A DNA stretch of 64,000 bases from Nematopogon swammerdamellus (lineage: Eukaryota; Arthropoda; Insecta; Lepidoptera; Adelidae), in contig OX336340.1 in assembly GCA_946902875.1 (NCBI GenBank), positions 25,249,566 to 25,313,565 on the forward strand. Direction: 5' to 3'. The position numbers and the translations under genes are program-made. The notes below the pieces were generated by a model. The model was given only the letters and a program-made list of their open reading frames with translations, made no database searches and was not told the DNA's origin. Positions 23,401 through 44,240 of the stretch are shown here, piece after piece. Each line of letters begins with the position of its first letter. The stretch's first letter is position 1.

Positions 23401-26400
23401 TCATCATGCTGCTTATCAACTGCTTCCTCTGCACAGCCATGACCTGCTCCTGCGCCAGGACTGAGGTTCCAAACCCTTTCTATGCTCAAATACTGTTGTG
23501 AAGTTGCATGACAGCCGGATATTCTTCATTGCTCCACAAAAATTGTTCACAAAGAAAACATAGTAAGAACAGGGAGTGACCCCTTGAAAAGATTTATTCT
23601 AGCCAATCTATTGAGTTCCCTTGACAATTTACTTTATTTCTCACGGGAGCACCGAGAGATTATTTAAAATTTGGTTCCATTTCACATCCCAATCATTGTA
23701 ATTTTAAATTTAATGTTGTCCATTCTCGGCTTATGAAGGTGGAGAACAAAAATGGTAGAGTTTCTTTTTCGGTTAGGTGATCGAGAAGGACCCGTCGGTG
23801 GTGGAGGACTACGACCCCTACCGCAGCTGGCACGGCAGCCAGTACGGCTCGAGGTACCCTTCCTCCACTATACACTCCGCAAGGTATTCTATTTTTCCTA
23901 CATCTACCTCTATGCAACCGTTTGCTCAGCGGTTGTTCCAATCGTGTGGGATTCGTGCGCACATGCAGACGTTCACACGTTCCGAGTGTTCTGAAGTTCA
24001 GCCACAGGTTCAGCGTTCAACATTAAAGCGTTAAGGCTCAATATAAAGTAAGCAAGAACGGTTCAAATACCTAAGGTGCAAGCAGGATAGCGACATTCCG
24101 TTTTTTCGGGTTGGAGGTTAGGATGAATCGCATGGATATTTGTAGCGTTAGCGAAAATTCCTTTTTAATTTTTTATATGCAAATTTACGCATTAAAACAA
24201 AACAGTAAAAAAGTATCGACATACCTATAGATATATAATTAACGAATAAAATAATACTTTTTCAAAACCTTACTTTGGTCACGATACGTCCAATACCCTT
24301 TCCACCTCCGCACCACGCGCACTGGGCAGGGATTGCATCCCTACACGCTGGATTTACCGCGGATGCGTACAAATCGATTCAGCAGATCTTTCCTCTACAG
24401 AACCGGTAAACTCTGGAACGCCCATATATTTCCCCGCAAGTACAGTCTCGGGTCCTTTAAGAGGGGCGTGAATGGGCACCTGTCAGGCCGGCATGGCATT
24501 TCCAACCCCCGCATACGACCGAATGTCCATGGGCGTCGCTAAACACCTTATGAGTGGCTCGGCGCCATATGTCGCGCTATCAATAAAAAAATAAATAAAA
24601 AAAATACGTTTTTAGTAAATTCAGACTCATTTTTATAATGTTTTTCTATACAGCAAAGTTGATCAAATAAAAGCTATCGGTCTGTCCTGATATATAAAGT
24701 TTTACATCATCGCATATACAAACTGAATAGGTCAGTAATATTGATAGCAAATCTCTCCGAAAGAGCGGAATGTTACCTTGTATGCAAAGAGTTGTATTAC
24801 GTCGCTGCGCCGACGTAATACAAACTCTTTGCTTGTATGCAGCCCTAAACGTTCAGCATTCATCGTTCAGCCAACGTAGTATAGTAACCATACATAATCT
24901 GTGGTGAAAAGCTCAAAATATTAACGCAGAACACAGAACTTTTGAACGTCTTCGCGTATAAATTATTGATGTATTCGTTACGACGAATTTACGCGAACTC
25001 TTGGATAAATACAAACCTACAACCATGGTAATGTGCAAATGTTTGAGATAGACCTAAAGAGTCTGCTCTCTATTCTACTGGACAATTAATAAGGAGTACC
25101 TTACGAAGCTTTATGTCGTACATTCATGACATCATCTGCATCTCCAAAGCTTGATTAAGATCACGCCGCACGCCTCGGCTTTCCATATTAACGTAATCGA
25201 ACTATCACTTGGCGTAGGGTAAAAAAATTACTTAGTATCTACTTTTCTACTCAACAACTATGTCTCTGTAGGAAGAAATTTTAAAATTATGTAAAGTAAA
25301 AGTTGTACAGCTATAAAATAAACCTGAAGAATCAACTTATAAATAAAAAAAAATCTTCCACATCAGCCAGGCAACGACGGTCCCTAGGACGCTTATAGCG
25401 TCCCCTCTTAGAATTTTCAGGCTTATGCGGCACATGAAGAAAGCCTTGGTAAGCACGTCACCGGACTCATCCTCTATCTATTTGCCTATGGTTTCGGCAA
25501 AAGCCGATGACCACGCACCAAGGATTTTCGCCGCAGAACCTAGAAACTCAAAGAGGTTTTTAGGGAGTCATATTTTCAGCTTGTGCTGCGGCCGCACCGG
25601 AAACGAGAGGAGTTAATTTTTTTTAATATTTCATCAAATTGTTCGTATCTTGAGTAGAATATTATATACAAAGTATGTACAATTGTTACCCTATTCCAAA
25701 AAAAATTAAGCAATCGTTCGATTTCTATAGGATAGGAGAAGAGACGCACAGCACGCCCTGACATTCATAAGCCTAAGCTCGGCAGCAGGAGCGCATTCGT
25801 AAGCCTAATTCATCCCATCTCAATGTTAATAATATTGGTACGTCTGCTCTAAAAGGCCTTAAAATATATTTTTTGGATTTTAGGGGAGACTGTAGATTTT
25901 TAATAACGTACCTATGAGGTGACCTATTACCTATACTAATCGCAAAAAAATAATAGTACAGGGAAGACGAAGGTAGGCAGCGGCAGCGGGTGGGGTGTAT
26001 AGGAATGTGAAGGGAGTTGTTTTGGGGGTGCAACATGTCAAATGCCTCTCACCCCCAAATAATGCAAACTGCTTTACCTCTTCGTTTTCTGGTTTTATCA
26101 TTGTGATTTATTAATCCAATTGGCACTAAATCGTTGTTACTAATAAAATTTGTTTATATCTACCCTACTCTATACGAGTAAGTCATCATGTTGGCGTTTA
26201 CAATCTTGTAATAACGCAAACTATAGCTATAGTATTATATACTATATATCTAACATTATAAATCGCTGTTGGAAATGCGAAGGGGTTAGCACACGTTGAT
26301 TGTATTTGGACTAAAGAGCAAAAACCGATCTTTGACGCTTAAACCCTTTTCCCTTTCCACTGTTGCCTTTTTGGTCAAATGTCTACTAAATCTGCTTACG

Positions 26401-26590
26401 AACAGCATCACCTAATTTTAATGACTTCATTTGCAGCTTTTAACTGACAAATCAGTCACAATACTTAGTTTCTATGAACTAAAGCGTTATGTTTTTCGGC
26501 AGGTCTGTCTCCGATAACAGCGACCATTACGCCATAGTCCAATCAAGACCAGGCAGCCGCCATTCAGGAGTACACCGTCCCAGGCACTGA
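17436..26590 (+). CDS. ZP-domain transmembrane protein (NompA/Neyo/Trynity-like), 3' ten exons
   Basis: Exons: 17436-17554, 18738-18846, 19324-19436, 19917-20029, 20796-20874, 21701-21837, 22508-22624, 23320-23465, 23777-23853, 26503-26590 (stop). All junctions are GT-AG and keep phase, giving 365 residues; the 5' end is not identified. A zona pellucida module fills exons 1-7: ZP-N cysteines in TCKGH, PACMAL, PDYCG and ITCGK, then ZP-C cysteines in VKNCF, GCPV, FQCDV, VCKG, NCP and DC. Exon 8 holds a single membrane helix (about 24 residues from WLLYLAIALG). A ~56-residue cytoplasmic tail ends PRH. Insect ZP proteins polymerise in the apical extracellular matrix and shape cuticle. The family name is a judgement from memory of the conserved ZP-N text (LELADDKFYVITCGKAGF). 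Upstream domains such as PAN/apple would lie to the left. No furin-type site is seen between ZP and membrane. Confidence 0.9.
17590..17850 (+). repeat. repeat C in the ZP gene's first visible intron
   Basis: Starts only about 35 nt after the exon donor, with GGTTTCCGTATCCCAGACGG, and continues through CCTACGCCGTCTGTCTGTCC and TTGAACCGTAATAGGTAGC to CGAGTCCGGCTCGCACTTG. Its 3' GGCCGG is lost. Confidence 0.65.
17914..18640 (-). mobile_element. two SINE-B copies in the same orientation
   Basis: The first is a fragment (about 17914-18096) covering the tRNA-like head. The second (18256-18640) is nearly full length, from the A-rich-tail side (CCGGTATGGGTCGGAGGAGC) to the head complement (GATTCGAACGTCGGACC … CCACTCGGCCACCCGCC). 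The head resembles a Ser/Leu-type tRNA with A box GTGGCCGAGTGG and B box GTTCGAATC. Confidence 0.75.
19000..19270 (-). repeat. LINE-like tail with (GATA)n
   Basis: An AGATAGATAGATAGATAG microsatellite is followed by AAATTCTTTATTGCTCC, the reversed form of an A-rich, microsatellite-ended LINE 3' end; compare 45150-45235 and 56228-56545. The following ~180 nt, up to about 19270, is probably its 3' UTR. It ends about 50 nt before the acceptor of ZP exon 3. Confidence 0.45.
23320..23465 (+). CDS. ZP protein exon 8: transmembrane segment
   Basis: The exon begins in phase with acceptor TGGTTCCAG and ends at donor GAG|GTTCCA. It encodes a short Cys-containing juxtamembrane piece (SCTEGGIHPP), the hydrophobic helix, and a cytoplasmic Cys-rich start (NCFLCTAMTCSCAR) that could be palmitoylated. 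The palmitoylation idea is inference from the cysteines next to the membrane. Confidence 0.9.
24295..24600 (+). mobile_element. LINE 3' end (best copy of the TACAGTCTCGGG family)
   Basis: One frame reads YTLDLPRMRTNRFSRSF then LYRTGKLWN, FPRKYSLGSFKRGVNGHL, the typical C-terminal end of Jockey/CR1-like ORF2 proteins, followed by an in-frame stop, the ATGTCGCGCTATCAATAAA 3' UTR and an A-rich tail. It lies in the last intron of the ZP gene. Confidence 0.7.
24778..24840. repeat. short palindrome
   Basis: TTGTATTACGTCG at 24792-24804 faces its complement CGACGTAATACAA across a 6-nt loop, and the pairing extends outward through GCAAAGAG / CTCTTTGC. Each arm is about 27 nt. It is intronic. Confidence 0.65.
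26503..26590 (+). CDS. ZP protein last exon
   Basis: Acceptor TTTTTCGGCAG; 88 nt including TGA. It completes the split Arg codon from 23852-23853 and encodes a basic, Ser-rich tail ending GVHRPRH. The 2.65-kb intron before it contains a LINE tail and a small palindrome. Confidence 0.85.
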
Positions 26591-29500
26591 TAGTACCTGT
26601 GTACATATTTCATAGGCTAAGTTTAAGTCTCGATACTGCGCAGATTTTAGAATTTATTGAAGATTTTTGAAGTTATACGATTTCTTCAGGCGCACATGAT
26701 GAGAGAGGATTTTGTAATATGCGCGCGCGCATGTCAAGATGAAAATCTACATGATGAAGTTGCTCACACATTTGCCAGATTGCTGCTGACGTCAAAGTTA
26801 ACTTTCGGAGATAATTCTGTATGCGGGATAATTTGAGGACGATAATTTGAAAAACAAGGGAGGGACGAGCTCTTCGGAACGTGAAGATCTAGTGAAAGTG
26901 GACGACCTGCAGTCAGTTCCATCTGATAACATTAAGACGGAGCAGCTGGAATGGGACGAAACGGATATGCAGGTGAATGTTGATGCGAGAGTGGAAGACG
27001 AGGACCTCGTGGAAATTAACGCGCGTAAACACACCCACTTTTTTACATCATTGTCATTCAGACAGTGACACTATAGCGTGATACCGGCGAGCTTCGTTGC
27101 CAAACTTTATTGTCGCTCGTGCGATGTTCACTCTGCTGCGCAGAAGTCGAATTTAGGTCAGAGATGGAAGCGTGCGGTTCATTTACACGAGCAAAGATTA
27201 TGGAGTGAACAATGTACGAAAGCGACAATGGCAATGGTGCAGGGTACAGTGGCGCGCAGTCATAGGTATCGATCGCAGAAGCGCGAGGAGCGTTGTGTGA
27301 AGAATTGCACTCTCCTATCCTATAATATTTTCCACTGTATTTTTTGTATTTCACGCATCTTGAGCTTGAACCAAAGATTTTGGAAGGAGAGAAGATGTGC
27401 CATGAACACCCACTCGTATCGGAACCGCTTTCGCCAGTTTGCGATCGCACACAATCACAATTCACACACACGAAAGCACGTAAATGTTCGCACCAGCGAT
27501 TTTTGGCCAATCCAAAGCGTTGCATTCACGTGCGCCCACGCACACAAGGATAGTTAATATGGGTAATCTGCCCATATTATGATGTCGCGGACACGCCTCC
27601 TTCGCATATCTCCTTCCAAAATCGTTGGCTTGAACAACCGCATGCCTTGAATACGGAGCTGTTTCGCGTTCTCTTCCATACCACACAGATCTCAAATGTA
27701 TAATTCCAACTGTGCGTGTCTGTACCTATTTGGATCTGTACTTGTTTCAAGTGGAAACATTGAGTTGAAAGTTCTTTGGAGTAGGCAGAGACCAACGGAT
27801 CTCCACGCGCCACGATCCTGACATACCTCTGCCGCCTCTTCCACTCTCATAATGTTCTTCATATACATGCTCGTCGTCAGTTATGGGTAATACGCACTCG
27901 ACCCTTCTTGAGCACATGCCTTTTGTCAGATTATATCCACTGATTATCCATTAAAAATGTCATACAATGTGTCACAAGAATTCTTTACTTGAACTATCTA
28001 TGCTATGATCCTAGAATGTACCATCCTCTTTTGATTGGAAATGTGCAGTATGGCGGCGTATTGAAGAAGTTTGCAGACGAAACAAGTTAGATAGGTTGAC
28101 CAAGGTAAGGACAACGAAAGCATTGTGATTAACTAAATTAATATTGAATAAATCTGTAAACGAATACAGATAAACTTGTACATGCATTCTTTCAAAAGGA
28201 CTATTACGAAACGAATTCCGTCCAATTAAATATACAATATTGTGAGTCACGGGCGTGCCCTAGATTTTAGTTCGGGAGTTTCCGGTTTAATCAACGGAAA
28301 TCCAATTACTAGAATGAGCCTTGAAAATTTTTTTAGATGATCGAACTGTTGCATGCCTAGTTACTGTGCAAAAAATTTGCAATGAATATTTTAGTTAAAA
28401 AAAAATTAAACTTACCAAGCAAGTTATTTTGGTTTGGTTTCCCCCACCCCCCATAGCACATAGGCACGCCTACGTTGTAAGTGCATTAGAGTAAGATGAA
28501 GATACCACATTGCGTCTGTGAATTATTACTTTTGAATTACATAATTATAAGAATTAGTTAGCGCCAGTGATTTGACAAATAAATTGAATGTGAATTTATT
28601 GTACTGGTGTTATATCTCCGCTGTACTATTGTTACAATAGTACAAATGTGGCATGTTTTTTTCATTAAACCCAATACATAATAGCATTTTAATTTAAGAA
28701 CGAAATTACTAGCCAGATTTATATCAAGCCATTGAGTTGACAAAGATTGGATGTTTCCCCCCACTTCTCTTTGTACCTGAATATAATTCAAACGAAGTAC
28801 AGGTCACATACTATAAGTATGTAAAATTGTTCTTCAACGTATTATAAATTCATATTCAATGTGTAAACCCAATCGGTGTGTATAAGAAATGTATAAATGG
28901 ATCAAATGCGGTATAAGTATTAAATATTAATAATGATGAATGCCTGTAGACCTTAAGTAGAATAATAAAAGAAGTCATAAGCACCATTTGTTGTAGTTTA
29001 AATTTTATGTAAGATGGTGCCACTAAATATCTTTTTGTAAATTAAAAATTTAATTCCTTGTTCGATTCACACGCATGTTTCTGTATTTAAAATCGAAAAG
29101 AGAAGCAGGAATTTATAACATGTTACTTCGTGTGCTTTGCAAATTTTTAAATTTGATCTATATGTCATCTATCATCAAATTAGCTCAAAACGAAAACGTT
29201 TACTTTGGGAATTGGTTCGAATTACTGATGTGAAAAATATAAAAAAGTAAACATGCGAACTTTGTAGTACATACTATATGTATCTATTAATAATAACATG
29301 TATAAAATATGTTTGTAAATAACTATTATATTTTTAGTATGACCTGAGGTTTGAGTTCGTCATTGAGAAGTCGATACGATCTCTGTACCTTATAATAATC
29401 TGTAATGTGAATAATATACTAAGATATTATTAAATGTGTTGTTTTTTTCGTGTCCAGATTTCAGATTTATTTATTCATCTTTGGACGCAAGGTGCCTCTC

Positions 29501-29839
29501 AGATAAGTCATACAAACAAACAAAATACAACAATAAGACAAACCATAAAATTCTTAAAAGTTACATATTCAATAAACAAATATAACATGACATAAAATCA
29601 AGTAAATACTTAAAGTAGCAAATTATCACTTTTTTTTGAGTAAATTAAAATATTAATATTAATACAAATCGAGTACCTAATGAGAGTTTTTGATTAATAA
29701 TTCTTTGATTCTGAATTTGAAACAATTTGTCACTATACATTGAAAATGCAAGTGGAAGCTTGTTAATAGAACTTAACGCTCTGGCACAGTACTCTAGCCA
29801 ATCGCGAGTCCCGTTGCAGAATTCGAAAAAAGACCCTTT
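26591..29839. other. intergenic region between convergent genes; likely ZP 3' UTR
   Basis: AT-rich sequence after the ZP stop. AATAAA-type signals on the + strand occur at about 28149 and 28964-28969, and either could end the ZP transcript. A zinc-finger-like remnant (26835-27556) and a dispersed repeat fragment (27782-27875) are the only other things recognised. A splice-like start at about 29340 (TTTTTAG then 32 open codons) is unexplained. Confidence 0.4.
26835..27556 (+). pseudogene. possible zinc-finger gene remnant
   Basis: A 26847-27068 frame without ATG is acidic and charged (IKTEQLEWDETDMQVNVDAR), like linkers of insect C2H2 zinc-finger proteins. Further right, 27344-27553 reads QFTHTKARKCSHQRF then LANPKRCIHVRPRTQG, which resembles a C2H2 finger with linkers (THTGEKP-like, then HxRxHTG) that has lost ligand residues. 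The two parts are in different frames with stops between. This is a decayed gene or retrocopy at best. Confidence 0.35.
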
Positions 29840-30076
29840 TGACATCACTCTTGTCTCTGTCTGTCCGTGTGTCTGTCAGTCACACGCAGACACCTCCGGA
29901 TCTACTAAACCGATTTTGATAAAACTGACGACGACGCCGAAATAAGCAGAACTTTTGTTCGCAGAAATAGAAAAACAATTCTAAAAATTTAAGGGTAGGT
30001 AAATTTCACGAACTTTGGGGCGAACAGTTTTAAGTCGTGCCCAATCGCGAACAATAAGTTTCTTTTTTTTTTCAAA

Positions 30077-30246
30077 GTGGCACTTCCCGGCGCCAAAACG
30101 TGTTCGATATGTCGGCGGGACAGCATCTGTCCCGGCGCCAAAAAGTGTCCGATATGTCGGCGGACACCATCTGTCCCGGCGCCAAAAAGTTTCCGATATG
30201 TCGGCGGAACAGCATCCGTCCCGACGCCAAAAAGTGCCCGATATGT
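30077..30246. repeat. ~52-bp tandem repeat, four units
   Basis: Four head-to-tail units each contain GGCGCCAAAA(A)GTG followed by CGATATGTCGGCGG and CATCTGTCCC. The last unit merges into repeat C at CGATATGTCCGAAGGCTG. The unit seems to have been amplified from, or inserted at, the start of that repeat. Confidence 0.75.
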
Positions 30247-30496
30247 CCGAAGGCTGTATCTCTTGAACCGTAATAGTTAGCCCGTTGAAATGTTCACATA
30301 ATATGTGTTATTATGGCCGTTATAACAAAAAATTAGAAAAATTAGAAAAAGTAAAAAATTCACGGCTTCCCCATACAAGAAACTAAACAGTGTATGCGCG
30401 CCATCTATCAAAAACAGTATGAAGCAGCGCTGACCATGACATGGCGATACGGAACCCTCGGTGCGCGAGTTCGACTCGCACTTGGCCGGTTTTTTA
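30247..30496 (+). repeat. repeat C
   Basis: Carries TGTATCTCTTGAACCGTAAT, ATATGTGTTATTATGGCCG, ATGGCGATACGGAACCCTCG and the 3' end TTCGACTCGCACTTGGCCGG. Confidence 0.7.
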
Positions 30497-30841
30497 TTTA
30501 TATTCTTGGTCTTACCCAAATCCACGCTGTAAGGTATTAAAACAGCAACATTTTTTTCGTTTATTGTTTAATGTTAGGTTTTTTTTCAGAATAAACAAAT
30601 ACAACCGGTAGGTATCTAATAAGTATAATTTTTCAGCTGTAGTAAGGTGTGTCACAGAAGAAAGTACAATACAATTGACAATAATTAATTAGTCTCCTAT
30701 TATTCTTTTAATTTGGATATTTCCCGCACATGTAGGCGCGCGCGTTCGTGGCGATCGGGGGGCGAGGTAATGTGAAAGGCTGCGTAATTCTCTCTCTCTC
30801 TCCTCTGCCGCCTCCGCCCCCTTGCGCCCCAAACATTCAGC

Positions 30842-31172
30842 GTTTTTTTTTTATAGAAACTGACACGGTTGGCTTCACCACCTACTACATCCGTGATGTC
30901 AGCCCATAACAGCTTGGTGAACTAGGTGCCATGTCAGTGCTTCCCTTCGGTCGTGCCGGCTACACTGAACTGGACGGAAAACGCGAACTATTTACATAGC
31001 CGTTTCAACGGACGTTTTATTCAGTGCGGTGTTACCAACCCGCGCGGGTTAAACCCTACCACCTAGTAATGTCAGAAGGGAAGTCACACATCCAAGCACT
31101 GACCGCGCCCAGGTGTGCCTATGATCACGACAGACAGTCGACCGACCGCACCACTGAGCTACCGAGGCTGAC
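30842..31172 (-). mobile_element. SINE-A copy with an internal deletion
   Basis: The plus-strand poly(T) start, ATAGAAACTGACACGG, and the end CTACCGAGGCTGAC at 31172 mark both termini. The region between AAGGGAAG and ACATCCAAGCACTGACCG has lost about 70 nt, including the B box. Confidence 0.75.
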
Positions 31173-31201
31173 AAAATATACAACTACTACCGCACACTAT
31201 A

Positions 31202-31320
31202 CTCAAATCAAAATAAACGTGCAGCTCGCACAACAAAATTTTATGGCTTAGTGAAGGTAGATTCCCTTCACTAAGCCATAAAACTTTATTATGCGAACTG
31301 CACGTTTGTTTTGATTTGAG
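31202..31320. mobile_element. 119-bp palindromic MITE, copy 1
   Basis: Starts CTCAAATCAAAATAAACGTG and ends with the complement CACGTTTGTTTTGATTTGAG. The arms (~55 nt) meet at a loop around TAGATTC. The second copy at 42442-42560 has exactly the same length. It has no coding capacity. Confidence 0.85.
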
Positions 31321-31576
31321 AATATCATTACGCATTTCATTCTCGCATTCCTACCGTACGCAACGAACTCGCCCGCCTTCTTTACCTGTAGATTTTTCTC
31401 ACACGCGCATGATAACGTTCTAACGGTGAACACTATTGTCACTGAACGTATAGGTACATAGAATTTTAACAAATTGCGTCTAACAGACAAATTCAATACT
31501 AACTGTTCATTGTGTTTTGTCTAGTACCAAAAATGTAAAGTTTTAAATAGCATTGATATTACCCGTATTAGAAAAT

Positions 31577-32119
31577 GTCTCGGCTCTACTCACGGCCATC
31601 TCCGGGCTATGCTGCTCGACGGTCCGGGCCAAACGTATGGCCCATCTTAATGAGCGCTCTACCTGGTGCGACGGTTGGCAGAGAATAGTTATCTGCCAGA
31701 ACAGTTATCTGCCAGAATTATTCTCTGCCAGAACAGTTCTCTGCCAGAACAATTCTCTGCCAGAACTGCTTTCTGCCAGAACAGTTTTCTGCGAGAACAT
31801 TCTCTGCCAGAACAGTTTTCTGCCAGAACAATTTCTCCGCCAGAACAGTTCTCTGCCAGAACAGTTCTCTGCCAGAGCAGTTCTCTGCCAGAGCAGTTTT
31901 CTGCCAGAACAGTTCTCTGCCAGAACAATTCTCTGCCAGAACAGTTTTCTGCCAAAACAATTATCTGCCAGAACAGTTCTCTGCCAGAACAAATTCTCTG
32001 CCAGAACAGTACTCCGCCAACCGTCCCACTGGGCAGAGTGTTCATGAATGTGGGATGGCCCACGTTTGGCCCGAAACGTCGAGTCACATAACTCGAAGAC
32101 GACCGCGAGTAGAGACGAG
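31577..32119. mobile_element. element with ~110-bp TIRs and a 16-bp minisatellite core
   Basis: The left arm (about 31577-31683) and right arm (about 32017-32119) are reverse complements. Shared words include CTACTC(A/G)CGG, CTCGACG, GGGCCAAACGT, GGCCCATC and CGACGGTTGG. The space between is filled entirely by an array of a 16-bp unit TTCTCTGCCAGAACAG, about 21 copies. Because 16 is not a multiple of 3 and the unit has no stop in any frame, long meaningless open frames appear on both strands. Confidence 0.85.
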
Positions 32120-32799
32120 AAATCTTCTAATAATGTTTAACAACCACGGTAATTTCAGAACCCATTACATAGCATTGTATACCTTACTATTTATCTACAT
32201 GTGATTGAACTGTACAGCTTATAAATAACTACACAATATAATCGTATGTGTCAATTCATGATTTGTAGTCGTCTTATTCGGTCCAGTCTTTCAGGGAGAC
32301 ATATATATTTTTTTAAATTCCAAAGTTGAAAATAAGTTTTTTTTTATCTACACCTACGCTAACATCAATTTGTTATACATAATTCATTTATAATTTATAA
32401 TAGATAATAAATACACAACATTCAGAGGTCACAGGTGAGAAAATAAATTCAACTGTTACAATGTTCTCCCACAATTTGAAAAAAAAACCGTTGGCATTTT
32501 TCGAGACCAGCTCAGCATCTCATATTGGTAACTTTAGTGGCAAACAAACAAATATTAATAGTAATTACTGAAAAGTGTCAAGCGTTCAAAGTCTTTCTTT
32601 AAGATAGTCACTGAAAATATGTCCAAAGTAGGCGATGGGGCCTGAAATAATATGTTTGAATAATATACATGATCTCTGTTTCTTAACTCCGTAGATCAAT
32701 TATCTTCCAGCTAAGTCGTACACCGTAATTTTGAGTAAAATTAAAATTGCGATTCCGCAGCGACATTTACATAGAGAAAAAGAAGCATTTTTGAAAGAC
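32120..32799. other. AT-rich, nothing recognised
   Basis: No repeat family, splice-framed exon or open frame of note. The sequence is poly(A/T)-rich. Confidence 0.4.
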
Positions 32800-33180
32800 A
32801 TAGCCCAATGTGGAAAAAGGGCAATTTCTGGAAGCCTTAGGCCAATCTAGAAATAGCGCAATTTCTGGAAGCCTTAGGTCAATTTAGAAAAAGCGCAATT
32901 TCTGGAAGCTTTAGGCCAATCTAGAAATAGCGCCATTTCTGGAAGCTTTAGGCCAATCTAGAAAAAAAACCCCATTTCTGGAAGCCGTAGATCAATCTAA
33001 AAAAGCGCCATTTCTGGAAGCCTTGGGCCCATCTAGAACTAGCGCCATTTCTGGAAGTCTTAGGCCAATCTAGCAAAAGCGCCATTTCCGGAAGCCTTAG
33101 GCCAATTTAGAAAAAGCGCTATTTCTGGATGCCAATGATTTTGCCAATCTAGAAAAAGGGATATTTTGTGGAAGCCAATG
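32800..33180. repeat. ~38-bp minisatellite
   Basis: About ten imperfect copies of a unit like GCCATTTCTGGAAGCCTTAG followed by GCCAATCTAGAAAAAGC. Variation is mainly in the A-run length and in C/T or A/T changes. It is followed at 33195-33250 by a SINE-B fragment (GTGCGGTACGGTGGTATC … GTCGGCTACAATTTG). Confidence 0.8.
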
Positions 33181-33255
33181 GTTAGAGACTAATCTTGAAA
33201 TATGGGTGCGGTACGGTGGTATCAACCCAGTCGGCTACAATTTGTTCCACCACCA

Positions 33256-33704
33256 ATACAGGGTATTGTAACGGCCAGTACATTAATTTCACCAGCGCAA
33301 TCCTCATGTGTTTCCGAGACCAAAAAGTAAATAAAGTTTTTCTATAAAGTGTCTAGTTTTCGAGAGATTCATTTTAGAAATTTATGTTTTCGACAAGTGT
33401 AATTGGGCGGGGGGGGGAGGGTGTTGGCGCGGGAACGGTCGGGGTAAAAAAACTCTCGCAGCGCATCTCCTCGCTCCGGGCACTCGTCCTTGCTCGCTCA
33501 CTCACCCACCGCGCGCCTTTCATTCCCACGTTCGTGCGGAACATTAGGTCCTTTTTACACTTAATTAATCAATTAGTTTGTATGAAAAGTGTAACTTTTT
33601 ATTTAATTGGAATTCAGAAAAAAGTTGTTGGACTTTTTTGTTACTATTGATCCCAATAATCATTTTCAAAATTTAATGTACTGGCCGTTACAACACTCTG
33701 TATA
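33256..33704. mobile_element. 449-bp TIR element (MITE-like), copy 1
   Basis: The left end ATACAGGGTATTGTAACGGC extends to CAGTACATTAA, and the right end is the near-perfect reverse complement (TTAATGTACTGGCC … TTACAACACTCTGTAT); TIRs are about 31 bp. A TA duplication at the edges would fit a Tc1/mariner-like origin, but this is weak. The interior includes a G-rich run (GGGCGGGGGGGGGAGGG). A second, 5'-truncated copy is at 49900-50676. Confidence 0.75.
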
Positions 33705-33742
33705 GTAAGCGGCAAGGGAAATTCCTGTGTTGCTACTAAATA

Positions 33743-33748
33743 TTTATT
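33743..33748 (-). terminator. candidate poly(A) signal of the carboxypeptidase gene
   Basis: AATAAA on the minus strand about 215 nt downstream of the TAG stop of the carboxypeptidase gene. No other canonical signal lies between. Confidence 0.5.
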
Positions 33749-33961
33749 TTCGCGAGGAGTGGTGTTATTGGCTTTGTCTGATATCCTTTTGAACTTTTGA
33801 GCACAGCCACCCGTGCCGGTTTTCCATAAATTTCGCCACAGCTGCCTGCAGCATTCCTGCTTCAGGCTTTAAGTAATAAATTTCCAAGTATTTCTTTGTC
33901 GTATTTTGTACATAATCTCAGTGACTATCCAAACAGAGAATGGCTAATCGATGCGCTCGCT

Positions 33962-44062
<10,101 letters not shown>

Positions 44063-44240
44063 TTTGAACGAACGCTGGCCGATTGTCATTTGAAAATGGA
44101 ATGCGTCAACTTGTTGAGGGCGACGAAGGGGCGATGCGCGCGCAAATCGATTTCCCCCCTTTTGCGTCAGCTGCGCACGCAGAGGCAATGAATGAAGGCG
44201 AGCGCGCTCCCCTACGTCAGTCAGTCAGTCGAATTGGTTG
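44063..44240 (-). promoter_or_regulatory. 5' UTR and likely promoter of the carboxypeptidase gene
   Basis: GC- and CpG-rich sequence directly upstream of the ATG. There is no TATA box at a suitable place. Repeated TGACTGACTGACG near 44216-44230 offers initiator-like TCAGT/TGACT words on either strand. A TATA-less, CpG-rich start is inferred only from composition and position. Confidence 0.4.

Noticed and set aside
27058..27557. Two overlapping ~155-codon frames on opposite strands
   Set aside because: Neither has recognisable domains across its length. The zinc-finger-like text is in a different, shorter frame and looks decayed.
31553..32091. Overlapping open frames on both strands with repeating LPEQFSART / LAENCSGRELFW peptides
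   Set aside because: All come from the 16-bp minisatellite, whose unit has no stop in any frame. They are not genes.
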